DNA of 64,000 nucleotides. It comes from an uncultured Bizionia sp. (GTDB lineage Bacteria > Bacteroidota > Bacteroidia > Flavobacteriales > Flavobacteriaceae). Position numbers and translations under genes: made by a program. The notes under the pieces are model-generated. The model was not told where the DNA came from. It searched no databases and saw only the letters and a list, made by a program, of their open reading frames with translations. Positions 1 through 9,456 of the stretch are shown piece after piece. The stretch is taken from the NCBI GenBank assembly GCA_947496215.1, contig CANMCF010000004.1, forward strand, positions 124,001 to 188,000. Direction: 5' to 3'. Each line of letters opens with the position of its first letter. Positions within the stretch are counted from its first letter, which is position 1.

Positions 1-12
1 AAGTATTCAAGA

Positions 13-417
13 ATGATGAATGCCGCCCAATCCATGGAATTGTTTGTGGCCATTAACCTGTTGGCAGTTGGTTTGTCCCATTTTTTGCAACCAAGGATTT
101 GGGTTGACTTCTTTGTGCTCCTACATTCGAAAAGCAATGTTGGGAACATTGTCAATGCATTGATTGCTTTGGGAATGGGATCCATAATCCTTGCATTTCA
201 CCTTATATGGCAATGGCCAAAGGTATTGATAACCATATATGCGATCTATCAAATCTTAAAGGGATTTGCATACTTGATGAAACCATCTCTGGGGGTTGCT
301 AGCATAGGGAGGATAACGATGGAAAAGGCCAACAGGTTTAAATGGACTGGATTGATCATGTCGGTTTTTGCATTGTCCATCTTTTATGACCTTTTACAAG
401 TAACACCATTTAAATAA
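13..417 (+). CDS. Small integral membrane protein, unknown function
   Basis: A 134-residue, very hydrophobic protein with about four predicted membrane segments (around residues 8-28, 45-68, 70-88 and 108-130). I do not recognise a named family. An alternative ATG lies one codon downstream. It sits directly upstream of two metal-type ABC permease genes on the same strand, with only a few bases between its stop and the reading frame of the first permease, so co-transcription is likely. It may be a co-transported membrane accessory or an unrelated insertion. Genes upstream of base 1 cannot be seen. Confidence 0.6.
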   Translation: MMNAAQSMELFVAINLLAVGLSHFLQPRIWVDFFVLLHSKSNVGNIVNALIALGMGSIILAFHLIWQWPKVLITIYAIYQILKGFAYLMKPSLGVASIGRITMEKANRFKWTGLIMSVFALSIFYDLLQVTPFK

Positions 418-484
418 GAAAGCCATCGACTTAAAAGAATACATATCACTCGTTTTTTCTGATTATACACTCAGAACGATAACC

Positions 485-1552
485 TTGGGAACGGCAATAC
501 TAGGAGCTGTCTGTGGTATGCTTGGTAGCTTTGCGGTACTACGAAAGCAAAGTCTGCTGGGAGATGCCATATCTCATGCTGCACTACCAGGAATAGCCAT
601 CGCGTTTTTGATTACCGGTGCAAAGGATAGCAATGTATTGCTATTGGGAGCGTTGGTTAGTGGGCTGATTGGAACCTTTTGGATTCGAGGGATCATAACC
701 AAGACACATTTGAAATCTGATACGGCCTTGGGACTCATATTGTCTTTGTTCTTTGGGTTTGGCATGTTGTTGCTTACCTTCATTCAAAAACAACCCAATG
801 CCAATCAAGCAGGTTTGGACAAATATCTATTTGGGCAAGCTGCAACTTTGGTGGAAAGCGATGTATGGCTAATGTCCATTGTAACTGGAATTTGCCTTGT
901 AGTGCTTTTGTTGTTTTGGAAGGAGTTCAAGATATTGTTGTTCGATGCCGATTATACCAAGACATTGGGATTCAATACCAAATTCATTGATGTCTTAATT
1001 ACCAGTTTCATCGTATTGGCAATCGTTTTGGGATTGCAGACCGTAGGTGTCGTTTTGATGAGTGCGATGTTGTTGGCTCCAGCGGCGGCAGCCAGACAGT
1101 GGACGAATAGTTTGGGAGTCATGGTGTTTCTTGCCGCCATCTTTGGTGCGTTTTCCGGTGTTTTTGGAACAGCCATCAGTGCAACGCAAAACAATTTGTC
1201 CACAGGGCCGGTAATTGTTTTGGTCGCTTCGGTATTTGTGTTGTTTTCCTTTGTGTTTTCGCCAAGCAGGGGATTGTTGTTCAAGCAAATCAGGTTCATA
1301 AAGAATCGTCGGGATTTGAAACTCCACAAGACATTGGCGTTCATGTACAACATAGCGGAAACTCACGATGACATTTCACACCCACATACCATCAAGATCT
1401 TGAATAATTTTCAAGGATTTACACGTAGGACACTTCAGAAGTTGGTGGATCGGGGTTATGTGATACTGGAAGGTGCAATGTGGAGTTTGACGGAAGAAGG
1501 TTTTAAAGTCGCTTCCAATTTGTATAACCAACTAACAGAAGACAATGAGTAA
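485..1552 (+). CDS. Metal ABC transporter permease (manganese/zinc/iron type) with C-terminal winged helix
   Basis: Inner-membrane subunit of the ZnuB/MntB/SitC family (ABC-3), which moves Mn, Zn or Fe with a separate ATPase and binding protein. The hallmark N-terminal segment SLLGDAISHAALPG is present, followed by repeated hydrophobic helices and the LAPAAAARQW region. The last ~90 residues are soluble and look like a winged-helix DNA-binding fold (TRRTLQKLVDRGYV...LTEEGF), as in DtxR-type regulators; such tails occur in this family in Bacteroidota. The first usable start is TTG at 485, but the frame is open back to 404 and encodes DLKEYISLVFSDYTL, which looks like the true N-terminus, with no ATG, GTG or TTG there. 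It overlaps the next permease by 8 bases. Confidence 0.85.
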   Translation: MGTAILGAVCGMLGSFAVLRKQSLLGDAISHAALPGIAIAFLITGAKDSNVLLLGALVSGLIGTFWIRGIITKTHLKSDTALGLILSLFFGFGMLLLTFIQKQPNANQAGLDKYLFGQAATLVESDVWLMSIVTGICLVVLLLFWKEFKILLFDADYTKTLGFNTKFIDVLITSFIVLAIVLGLQTVGVVLMSAMLLAPAAAARQWTNSLGVMVFLAAIFGAFSGVFGTAISATQNNLSTGPVIVLVASVFVLFSFVFSPSRGLLFKQIRFIKNRRDLKLHKTLAFMYNIAETHDDISHPHTIKILNNFQGFTRRTLQKLVDRGYVILEGAMWSLTEEGFKVASNLYNQLTEDNE

Positions 1553-2705
1553 TGCTCAAATAGAAATACAGCTTATTGCTAGTTTGGTGGCCATAGCCTG
1601 CGCGATTCCTGGAACATTTTTGATATTACGTAAAATGGCAATGATCAGTGATGCCATAAGTCACTCGATATTACCGGGAATCGTCATAGGTTTTTTCATT
1701 ACTCAAGATTTGAATTCTCCACTTTTGATCCTTTTGGCGGCCTTGACCGGAATCATCACGGTGGTCTTGGTGGAGCGAATCCAGAGAACTGGGCTGGTAA
1801 AGGAAGATACGGCAATTGGCTTGGTTTTCCCCGTTTTGTTTAGCATTGGGGTGATCATGATAGCCAAGAATGCAAATGACGTGCACTTGGATGTCGATGC
1901 CGTGTTGTTGGGAGAGTTGGCTTTTGCTCCTTTCGACAGACTACTTGTTGGCGGTGTGGATGTCGGACCGAAATCATTATGGGTGATAGGAAGCATCCTG
2001 ATGGTTACCGTTGGGTTGTTGTTTGCCTTTTTCAAAGAGTTGAAAGTAAGTACGTTTGATGCCGGTTTGTCTGCGTCTTTGGGCTTTTCCCCAGTTGTGA
2101 TACATTATGGATTGATGACGGTTTCTTCCGTGACCACCGTTGGTGCTTTCGACGCCGTAGGAGCCATATTGGTAGTGGCCTTGATGATTGCACCAGCAGC
2201 CAGTGCCTATCTGTTAACGACCGATTTGAAGAAGATGTTGTTGCTTTCCATTGGCTTTGGTGTGTTCAGTGCAATTTCAGGATATTGGTTTGCGCATTGG
2301 TTGGATGCCTCCATAGCCGGTTCCATCACCACGATGTTGGGACTCCTCTTTTTAGTAGTTTACCTGTTTGCCCCGACCAAAGGTTTGATAGCTGTGTTCT
2401 ATAGGGAAAAACAACAACGGATAGAGGTTTCATTGTTGACATTCTTGTTGCATTTGAAAAACCACAATGAAGAAGTGGAACGACATGTCAACCATTTGCG
2501 AGAACATATCAATTGGCAAAAGGTAAGGGCCAAGACCGTATTGGAATTGGCCCTGAAAAACAATATGATAGTGATTGATGAAGATATCGTATCGCTTACC
2601 AAAAAAGGAAATGCATTCACCTCCAAAGCCATAGATTATATCATTACCAACGAAGATTCGCAAATTGAGGACATGAAAGACGATTTCTTTTTGTTTAGGG
2701 GTTAA
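1545..2705 (+). CDS. Second metal ABC transporter permease with C-terminal winged helix
   Basis: Paralogue of the preceding permease and probably its heterodimer partner in one transporter. It shows the same MISDAISHSILPGIVIG element near residue 30, about eight to nine hydrophobic segments, the MIAPAASAYLLT region and a C-terminal soluble tail of ~90 residues ending in a winged-helix-like stretch (LTKKGNAFTSKA). The ATG overlaps the end of the upstream gene by 8 bases, which suggests translational coupling. The substrate cannot be fixed from the permease alone; manganese, zinc or iron are all possible. It is the last gene of the operon visible here. Confidence 0.87.
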   Translation: MSNAQIEIQLIASLVAIACAIPGTFLILRKMAMISDAISHSILPGIVIGFFITQDLNSPLLILLAALTGIITVVLVERIQRTGLVKEDTAIGLVFPVLFSIGVIMIAKNANDVHLDVDAVLLGELAFAPFDRLLVGGVDVGPKSLWVIGSILMVTVGLLFAFFKELKVSTFDAGLSASLGFSPVVIHYGLMTVSSVTTVGAFDAVGAILVVALMIAPAASAYLLTTDLKKMLLLSIGFGVFSAISGYWFAHWLDASIAGSITTMLGLLFLVVYLFAPTKGLIAVFYREKQQRIEVSLLTFLLHLKNHNEEVERHVNHLREHINWQKVRAKTVLELALKNNMIVIDEDIVSLTKKGNAFTSKAIDYIITNEDSQIEDMKDDFFLFRG

Positions 2706-2904
2706 TATATTTTGATGGTATTTAGTCAATGGTAACTTTCATTGGATACGTAGCCATATTGCAAAGCAATTCCATAAGGACAGGGAATTGAGGTTTTTTG
2801 GGATGAATTCACAATAAAATTGTTTTTAGACATTATTGATGGTAAGAATTTCATCTTTATAAAATATGGCAACCAAGATTTTAGTTGAGTTAAAAATCGA
2901 AACA

Positions 2905-3378
2905 ATGATAAAATCATTTTTATTCATTACAACATTATTTGTTTTTCATTTCTCATTTAGTCAAAATGCAAACACTTATGAAATAAACACAAAAATAAAT
3001 GTGGAAACCATACAACTTAAGATAGATAGAAGTCTTTTTAAAGAGAATAAGGAAATTTTAAAAGAAGTTGTTTTATATAGAGAGAATGATAGTATCAGTT
3101 ATTTGACTAGAATTTACGGCTATGACGAAGAGGATGAAATTGAATTTCCGACAGCAAAATTTGATGAAATTGCTTATGATCTCAAGCAGCTCAACATTGA
3201 TGAGATCAATGATTCATTAGATAGAAATATACAGGATGGAAATCATTATGAGTTAACTTTTTCCGATGATTCTTATAAAGTAATTGTATATACAAATACA
3301 CCAAGAAGCAACACACAAAAAAGGGGTTTGGGAGACTATTTGAAGCTCTGTAGTAAAATATGGAATCTTGGTAAATAG
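2905..3378 (+). CDS. Hypothetical secreted protein
   Basis: Start chosen at the ATG that opens a clear Sec signal peptide (MIKSFLFITTLFVFHFSFSQ), although the frame is open upstream. The mature part is about 138 residues, acidic, with no cysteine in the lipobox position, so it is probably periplasmic or surface-exposed. No family recognised. Its AT-rich codon use differs somewhat from the neighbouring permeases. It is followed by a convergent gene, with 32 bases between the two stops. Confidence 0.6.
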   Translation: MIKSFLFITTLFVFHFSFSQNANTYEINTKINVETIQLKIDRSLFKENKEILKEVVLYRENDSISYLTRIYGYDEEDEIEFPTAKFDEIAYDLKQLNIDEINDSLDRNIQDGNHYELTFSDDSYKVIVYTNTPRSNTQKRGLGDYLKLCSKIWNLGK

Positions 3379-3410
3379 TTTTACGGCTTTAATTTCTAGG
3401 TTTATGGATG

Positions 3411-5477
3411 CTAGTTGAAATCATCGTTCAAGGCTTGCAATGCCTTTTTCAATTCTTCAAGGGAGACCTCCTTGAAATTCAAGTCCAATTCGGATATTTT
3501 CTTTGTCTCTGTATCTTTTGTTCCAAGATATATCTTGTTGTCTACCTTTTTTATGGCAACCAATGAGATTTCCTCTCCTTCAGGGACAATGCCAAAATCA
3601 AAGCTATTTCTATATTTTCTACTCGGAAGAATGGAACTGATGCTTTTAAAGACCATTTTCAAGTTGGCGCCTTCGGCATCTTTGACCTTTAATCGATATC
3701 GAACTCTTTTTCCCGTCATTCTTGCAAAACGATCACAATTGATCCAGCCAAGGTTGGAAACAGCAAAGGAGTAACGTTCTATTTCCGATTGTTTTATGTT
3801 TCGTATGGAGTCTGTTTTCATTCTCGCTTCAAAAGATTCCGTGAATTTATGTTCACCTTTGACTATGATGGGGACAAAGTTTCTGTTGGGACCTTCTCGT
3901 TTTATGTTAATGGGCAGATAATATGGGACTCTCACGGGTTTGCCTCGTTGCATGGCTGGTTGCATTTTTTGTATGAGGTTAACTACCCTGACAGCTTCTT
4001 CTGCCAATGCCTTATGAGAGGCTCTGGCTTTCACATCAACAATTTCGCCTTCTTTGTCGATTTTAAAGAATACGCTTATTTTTATTTTCCCTGTAAGTTT
4101 TAAATCTTCTGCAATGTCAGCATTGAATTCTTTTCTTAGGAGCCTTTGGATGTTGTCGTTTAGGCATTTCCGTCTACCTCGGTTGTTGGTTGCATTCTCA
4201 CATCCAGGATAGGTAGGAACGTTTTCCACCACGTTGAAAGCGACTTCGATATCTTCTTCAATGATTTCGTCAAAGTCAATGGTTGTATTAACGGAAACAG
4301 ATTTTGATTGCTTGGTCAATTTCCAGTTTATGTTGTCTTGTTGGAGTATTCCAGAGAATAATTGCATCCCTTGTTTGTTTTTATCCGGAAAGGCAATGGT
4401 TATGGTTTTGGTGTCTGCTAGCTTTAACTCTTTTCCATTCTTGCTGGCTTTGATAAACAGCATCCCACCGGTTTCCAATATGTTTTCGTCGGATTTCGTG
4501 CTTAGGTTGGCCAATAGCATATCTGATAATTTGTAGTACTCGGTGATTTCCAATTTGATCCTGCCACGAGCAAGCCTGTTGTTGTCTTTGTAAACAAAAG
4601 ATTTCGGTGCAAAGGTTAGAATAGTTCCTTCCTTGCATGTCAATGTGGTTTCCGTCTCTACATTTACAGTAAGTACTTGTGGGGCTTTTTTTATGGATTT
4701 ATAAAAAGCAATGAGTTCTGGGCTCAACGCTTCTGGAATTTCCATTGCAATCGTGTCTTTAACCATGTTGGTTTCCTCAGTAATTTTGGCGGTTGTTGGA
4801 TTTTCTTGTGTATGGACTATTTTTTCATTTGGGTTCTTGTCTTCTACGGTTGTCACGATTTCATCTATTTTGGATTCTACCATTTCATGAGAATGCTTCT
4901 TATGGAAAACGATGGTGTCGTTTACAGGTTCCAAGTTTTTGATTTCTGGAAAATCGGATTTCATGTCATCTATGTTGGAGTAATTTAAATAGGAAATCAG
5001 TTCAATGTCTTCTAAGATTATGATGCCTCCATACTTTTTAGTTTCTTTTTCATTTACAACGGTGGAATCTCTTTTGTAAACAAGAACATATTTTTTTACC
5101 GAATCTGTTTCTATCTTGTTTTCAATTGCATTGGAATCATTGATTGTTGTTGTAGCATCTATCTTGGTTTTGATGATTTCTGTCGTGTTTGCCTTGAAAA
5201 AGAGATTGTAAATCAAAATGGAAACTAAAATGACACCTAAAGTCATGCCTAGATGTTTTATCCATTTGGTTTTGATGTAACTTTTACGAGCAGCAAGTAT
5301 ATCCTCTTTCAACTGTACGCGTTTCATACCTTCCAAGAAGGTCAAATGTTCTTGATAGAGTGCATTGAAAGCTTTATCTGTTTTTGATTTTCTTTCAAAA
5401 AGCAACCTTTCGTCGTTAGTAAGTGTATTGTCAATGTATCCATTGATTGAGTCTATGTCTTCTATATGTGTTTTCAT
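3411..5477 (-). CDS. Membrane anti-sigma-like protein with TonB C-terminal-type domain
   Basis: A 688-residue protein encoded just downstream of an ECF sigma factor gene (11-base gap), so probably its partner. The N-terminal ~70 residues are cytoplasmic and resemble a short zinc-less anti-sigma domain (DSINGYIDNTLTNDERLLFE). One membrane helix follows near residues 75-95. The long periplasmic part contains a segment near residue 410-530 with the TonB C-terminal pattern seen in Bacteroidota (YPGCE ... LTGKIKISVFFKIDKEGEIV ... PVRVPYYLPI). This suggests a sensor that binds an envelope partner and relays a signal to the sigma factor. Function is inferred from architecture and neighbour only. Confidence 0.7.
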   Translation of the reverse strand: MKTHIEDIDSINGYIDNTLTNDERLLFERKSKTDKAFNALYQEHLTFLEGMKRVQLKEDILAARKSYIKTKWIKHLGMTLGVILVSILIYNLFFKANTTEIIKTKIDATTTINDSNAIENKIETDSVKKYVLVYKRDSTVVNEKETKKYGGIIILEDIELISYLNYSNIDDMKSDFPEIKNLEPVNDTIVFHKKHSHEMVESKIDEIVTTVEDKNPNEKIVHTQENPTTAKITEETNMVKDTIAMEIPEALSPELIAFYKSIKKAPQVLTVNVETETTLTCKEGTILTFAPKSFVYKDNNRLARGRIKLEITEYYKLSDMLLANLSTKSDENILETGGMLFIKASKNGKELKLADTKTITIAFPDKNKQGMQLFSGILQQDNINWKLTKQSKSVSVNTTIDFDEIIEEDIEVAFNVVENVPTYPGCENATNNRGRRKCLNDNIQRLLRKEFNADIAEDLKLTGKIKISVFFKIDKEGEIVDVKARASHKALAEEAVRVVNLIQKMQPAMQRGKPVRVPYYLPINIKREGPNRNFVPIIVKGEHKFTESFEARMKTDSIRNIKQSEIERYSFAVSNLGWINCDRFARMTGKRVRYRLKVKDAEGANLKMVFKSISSILPSRKYRNSFDFGIVPEGEEISLVAIKKVDNKIYLGTKDTETKKISELDLNFKEVSLEELKKALQALNDDFN

Positions 5478-5488
5478 GAGATTTCGAA

Positions 5489-6031
5489 TTAAGATTGGAC
5501 AGTTTTAGAATGAGTGTTGTAGATGCCTTTTGCCTTTTTCAGGCATTTGTACTTTTGGTTTTTTGCAATTTTATCTGATTTGAATTGCATGCTCTCGGCA
5601 ATGTCCTTGAAAGACATTTTCTTGAGATAAAACCATTGTAGCAATTGTTGGCAACGTTCTCCTAATTCGCGAAATGCTTGTTCTGCAAGCTGGTACTTCT
5701 TTTCTTCTAGAACAATATGGAAGATGGATACTTCATCTGTCTTCAAATCATGTAGTTCTTGTTTTGAGAATTGTCTTTGTTGGTCTTTCCATATGAAGCG
5801 GGAGACGGAATGGAGATAGGTATAAAAGGAAGCCGTCAATGTGAAATCCGATTTCTCGAGATTGCGATGCAATACGATCAAAGCTTCCTGAAATACATCA
5901 CTAGCATCGGCTTTTGTACCGCCTTTGGATACAATGACTTTTTCTATTCTTGGATAGAGTTTGTATAATTCCCGAAACGCCTTGTCTCGATGACCATTCT
6001 TAAAAAGAGTTATTATTTTTTGATCGCTCAT
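5489..6031 (-). CDS. RNA polymerase sigma factor, ECF subfamily
   Basis: A 180-residue protein with a sigma-70 region 2-like part (ADASDVFQEALIVLHRNLEK, residues ~42-60) and a region 4 helix-turn-helix (MSFKDIAESMQFKSDKIAKNQKYKCLKKAK, in two halves around residues 140-170). Size and layout fit an extracytoplasmic-function sigma factor. It is the first gene of a two-gene unit with the membrane anti-sigma-like gene downstream. The promoter it recognises is not visible. Confidence 0.85.
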   Translation of the reverse strand: MSDQKIITLFKNGHRDKAFRELYKLYPRIEKVIVSKGGTKADASDVFQEALIVLHRNLEKSDFTLTASFYTYLHSVSRFIWKDQQRQFSKQELHDLKTDEVSIFHIVLEEKKYQLAEQAFRELGERCQQLLQWFYLKKMSFKDIAESMQFKSDKIAKNQKYKCLKKAKGIYNTHSKTVQS

Positions 6032-6137
6032 TAGAGTGCTTTACCTATTAATGGCCATTTTGTAAAAAGGTCTCCTAAATAATTCGAAATTAATTTAAAA
6101 CTAAGGTAGGGAAATAGTATCTAAAACGAACTTTCTT

Positions 6138-6145
6138 TATATTTG
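6138..6145 (+). promoter_or_regulatory. -7 element TATATTTG, very close to the LpxH-like start codon
   Basis: An exact match to the Bacteroidota -7 consensus TAnnTTTG lies only 3 bases before the ATG of the next gene. If used at the normal distance, transcription would start at about the ATG, giving a leaderless message. The match may also be fortuitous. Confidence 0.4.
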
Positions 6146-6148
6146 CAG

Positions 6149-6904
6149 ATGCAAATTCCAGAAGGAAAAAAAATATATTTCGCGTCAGACAATCACTTGG
6201 GAGCTCCTACAAAAGAACAATCCTTTCCGAGGGAGAAGAAGTTCGTGGCATGGTTGGATGAAGTGAAGCAAGATGCCGCTGCCATTTTCTTGTTGGGAGA
6301 TTTATTCGACTTTTGGATGGAGTACAAGACAGTAGTTCCAAAAGGATTTACGCGAACATTGGGAAAACTGGCAGAGATCAGTGATTCTGGAATTCCCATC
6401 CACTATTTCGTGGGTAATCATGACCTTTGGATGAATGGCTATTTTGAAGAGGAGTTGAACATTCCCGTATATCATGAGCCTAAAGAATTCACTTTCAACG
6501 ACAAAACCTTTTTTATTGGACATGGTGATGGTTTGGGGCCCGGAGACAAGGGGTACAAGCGGATGAAGAAGTTATTTACCAACCCTGTGGCTCAATGGTT
6601 TTTCAGATGGTTGCATCCAGATTGGGGTGTGCGATTGGCACAGTACCTGTCTGTTAAGAACAAACTTATTTCTGGAGATGACGATGTTACTTTCCTAGGA
6701 GAGGAAAATGAATGGCTCGTACAATATTGCAAACGCAAGGTGGAAGAGAAACATAGGGATTTCTTCGTGTTTGGACATAGACACTTACCGTTGGACATTC
6801 AACTGAATGAGAGCTCCAAATACTTGAATTTGGGAGATTGGATAGGCTACTATACCTATGGTGTTTTCGATGGGGAAAACCTTCTACTCAAGGAATACAA
6901 ATAA
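6149..6904 (+). CDS. UDP-2,3-diacylglucosamine hydrolase (LpxH-like metallophosphoesterase)
   Basis: Calcineurin-like phosphoesterase of the kind that cleaves UDP-2,3-diacylglucosamine to lipid X in lipid A synthesis at the inner membrane. All metal-binding motifs are visible: SDNHLG near residue 13, GDLFDFW near 49, GNHDLW near 91, HGDGLGPGD near 125 and FGHRH near 208. Length (251 residues) fits the family. ATG at 6149 was chosen; a TTG two codons earlier is in frame. It stands alone between divergent and convergent neighbours. Confidence 0.85.
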   Translation: MQIPEGKKIYFASDNHLGAPTKEQSFPREKKFVAWLDEVKQDAAAIFLLGDLFDFWMEYKTVVPKGFTRTLGKLAEISDSGIPIHYFVGNHDLWMNGYFEEELNIPVYHEPKEFTFNDKTFFIGHGDGLGPGDKGYKRMKKLFTNPVAQWFFRWLHPDWGVRLAQYLSVKNKLISGDDDVTFLGEENEWLVQYCKRKVEEKHRDFFVFGHRHLPLDIQLNESSKYLNLGDWIGYYTYGVFDGENLLLKEYK

Positions 6905-6934
6905 TAAGATATAACTATTATTTCAAACCAAGGA

Positions 6935-7594
6935 TTATTCCAATAGCTTGTATAAAGTCAAGAGATCTATTTTCCCATCTGGGAAGAGTTGGTTTTTTTC
7001 TTCGAAATTCCTCAAAGCCTCGGATGTTATGCTTTTATAGATGCCATCGACAGGTATGTCAAATCCTTTCTTGACCAGAAGTTTTTGCATTTCGTATACG
7101 AAGGCACTTTTTTCTTGATAGATTAAATTGGTCTTGGGAATACTCTTTAGCATCATTTCCTTGAACTTTTCAAGTGCTATGCTATTTGAGGCTTTATCTG
7201 CTGAAAACCCTTTGCTTTCGATGTTTTTAATGTCTACATTGTTGAGGCCTTTGCTCTTCAATGTCTTGGATTGGGTTAGTTTAGCTTCGTAAAACTTTAC
7301 TTTGGCTAGTTTTTTGGAATACTCGCTTACGGCATATTGGGTTTGTGCATCGTCATCTTCAGGGTGTCTCACATCTATTTCATTGGCACTCCATTGCGTG
7401 ATGACAAAACCATTCAATGCCGATATGGCTTCATTGTAATCATAAACCACGGATTGATCGTGATAATTCAAATCAATGTTCTCGTTGACCAAATAATTTA
7501 CGTTTTTTGGATGAAATCGTTTGTAGTCCTTGTACTCGTTATACGCAAAGATCAAAATGACCACTGTGAGAATGAATATGAGAATTTTTTTCAT
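6935..7594 (-). CDS. Membrane-anchored protein with C-terminal peptidoglycan-binding-like repeat
   Basis: The protein has an N-terminal hydrophobic anchor (residues ~3-18, IFILTVVILIFAYNEY), a polar middle and a C-terminal ~55 residues resembling a PG_binding_1 fold (VYEMQKLLVKKGFDIPVDG, then ALRNFEEKNQLFPDGKID). It is therefore likely to be cell-envelope associated and to contact peptidoglycan. No catalytic domain is visible, and the specific role is unknown. It is convergent with the LpxH-like gene. Confidence 0.6.
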   Translation of the reverse strand: MKKILIFILTVVILIFAYNEYKDYKRFHPKNVNYLVNENIDLNYHDQSVVYDYNEAISALNGFVITQWSANEIDVRHPEDDDAQTQYAVSEYSKKLAKVKFYEAKLTQSKTLKSKGLNNVDIKNIESKGFSADKASNSIALEKFKEMMLKSIPKTNLIYQEKSAFVYEMQKLLVKKGFDIPVDGIYKSITSEALRNFEEKNQLFPDGKIDLLTLYKLLE

Positions 7595-7719
7595 TTGTAT
7601 CTTGAATTAGGAAAATAAAATATAAGATAAATATTTTGAATGTAACTAGAGAGTATAAAATTAAAATTTTAATAACGAGACGATTGTCTTAGGAAAAGTT
7701 TAAACGACATATCAATTTT

Positions 7720-8988
7720 CTATTGTTCATTTTGATGATCTTCAATGTCCTTGCGTAGATCCAATTTCCTAAATGAGGGCAATGCAATTCCTGTGGTTAT
7801 AACTGTAATTAGAGTCATCGTGCCACCAAATACGACTGCGGTCACCGTTCCCATCAACTTGGCCGTTAGGCCACTTTCGAAAGCACCTAGTTCATTGGAA
7901 GAACCTACAAACATGGAATTGACGGATGCAACACGACCGCGCATGTTGTCTGGTGTCTTCAATTGAAGAATGGTTTGCCTGATAACCATGGAAACCCCGT
8001 CCGTGACACCACTAAAAAACAAGGCAACGACGGAAATCCAGAATATGGAGGATAGTCCAAACACGATAATGCATACGCCGAATCCAAAGATGGCCGTCAA
8101 TAGTTTCATTCCTGCATTTTTGCTTATTGGAATGTAGGCAGTGGTCAGCATCGTTATGAATGCGCCAACAGCAGGAGCTGCACGCAATACACCAAAACCT
8201 TCAGATCCAACCTCCAAGATGTCCTGCGCAAAAATGGGTAATAGGGCAATTGCTCCTCCGAAAAGGACGGCAATCATATCCAAGGTCAAAGCGCCTAGAA
8301 TGGCTTTGGTCTTGAAAACGAACTTGGCTCCCTCTATTAAACTCTGTATTACGGGTTCTCCTATTTTGGGGTTGAGAATTGGTTTTTTAGGTATTTGAAA
8401 AATGATTAGCAATGAGAAAAGAACCAGCCCAAAAACAAAGCAAAGTGTCCAATGTACACCAAACCAATGTATTGAAAAACCTGCAAAGGCCGGTCCCAAA
8501 ACAGATGCCATCTGCCAAGTGGAGCTACTCCAGGTCGCAGCATTGGGATACGCTTTTTTCGGAACTATCAAAGCTATCAAGGAAAAAATGGTAGGTCCAA
8601 AGAAGGAGCGTAGAAATCCTCCAAAGAACACCAATGCATAGATGCCATACAAAACTGTTTGTTTGGACAAATTCTTCACGACTTCAGGCCAGGTCAACAA
8701 GAAAAGGCCCAAGCTAATCAATGAGAATGCAGCAATGCACGTTGCCAACAAGTTCCGCTTTTCTCTTTGATCCACGATGTGGCCAGCAAAGGGGGCCATC
8801 ACAAAAGCTGGAATGAATTCTATCAAACCAATCATAGCCAAAGACCATGGGTCTTTGGTAATGGTATAGACTTGCCATTCGATGACTATGAATTGCATGG
8901 TCCAAGCAAATACCAACGCAAAGCGCATCAATATGAAAATGTTGAATTCCCTAAATCTTAACGCTTCGTACGGATCGTTTTTTTGCAT
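7720..8988 (-). CDS. MFS transporter (enterobactin-exporter-like / DHA3 type)
   Basis: A 422-residue protein with about twelve membrane helices. Signatures are a soluble N-terminal DPYEALRFREFNIFILMRF, PAFVMAPFAGHIVDQREKRN in loop 2-3 and SGVTDGVSMVIRQTILQLKTPDNMRGRV, the last typical of the EntS/MFS_3 family (PF05977). A drug or metabolite exporter is likely. Substrate cannot be deduced. It appears to be monocistronic. Confidence 0.85.
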   Translation of the reverse strand: MQKNDPYEALRFREFNIFILMRFALVFAWTMQFIVIEWQVYTITKDPWSLAMIGLIEFIPAFVMAPFAGHIVDQREKRNLLATCIAAFSLISLGLFLLTWPEVVKNLSKQTVLYGIYALVFFGGFLRSFFGPTIFSLIALIVPKKAYPNAATWSSSTWQMASVLGPAFAGFSIHWFGVHWTLCFVFGLVLFSLLIIFQIPKKPILNPKIGEPVIQSLIEGAKFVFKTKAILGALTLDMIAVLFGGAIALLPIFAQDILEVGSEGFGVLRAAPAVGAFITMLTTAYIPISKNAGMKLLTAIFGFGVCIIVFGLSSIFWISVVALFFSGVTDGVSMVIRQTILQLKTPDNMRGRVASVNSMFVGSSNELGAFESGLTAKLMGTVTAVVFGGTMTLITVITTGIALPSFRKLDLRKDIEDHQNEQ

Positions 8989-9044
8989 GGAGGACTACTG
9001 AAAGAACAACCAGTTTGAGAAGGTTGTTAATGGTTGGTGCAAAT

Positions 9045-9398
9045 TTAAAGATTACAAAGGTTATTTAGGTAGTTATCTAGGTCTAATTGAAAAAGTGTTC
9101 CTGTTATCAAGTCTTCAACTTCTATTAATTCCTTGTTGTTTACTGCTAAGTCTACTTTCGTGCTGGGTGTTTTCAATAAGATGGATTTGGTGTCGCAATC
9201 TCTTTCACAGCAACTACAACCTTTGGCACTTTTAGCGTCGTAAACGTTCTGACGAAACTGCTTGATTTCCTTTGTGCTCAGGTAGAATCCCATATTTCTA
9301 AATACGAGTTGAATCTTATCTTGTTTGGTAATGTCGCTTTTCCATTGAAAGGCTATTCCAAAATCATTGTGATATATCTTATAGATGTTTTTTTCCAT
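9045..9398 (-). CDS. Conserved hypothetical protein with CSCC motif (DUF6686-like)
   Basis: A 117-residue soluble protein starting MEKNIYKIYHND; the frame is open 15 codons further upstream but the downstream ATG is preferred. It carries a cysteine cluster KGCSCCERDC near residue 71, possibly a metal site. It resembles a small conserved Bacteroidota family often annotated DUF6686; that assignment is from memory of the pattern. It lies downstream of recJ on the same strand. Confidence 0.6.
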   Translation of the reverse strand: MEKNIYKIYHNDFGIAFQWKSDITKQDKIQLVFRNMGFYLSTKEIKQFRQNVYDAKSAKGCSCCERDCDTKSILLKTPSTKVDLAVNNKELIEVEDLITGTLFQLDLDNYLNNLCNL

Positions 9399-9456
9399 AT
9401 TCAGATTGTTTTCAGTATCAAATATAACACTATTTATAATCAATCTAAATAATAAT

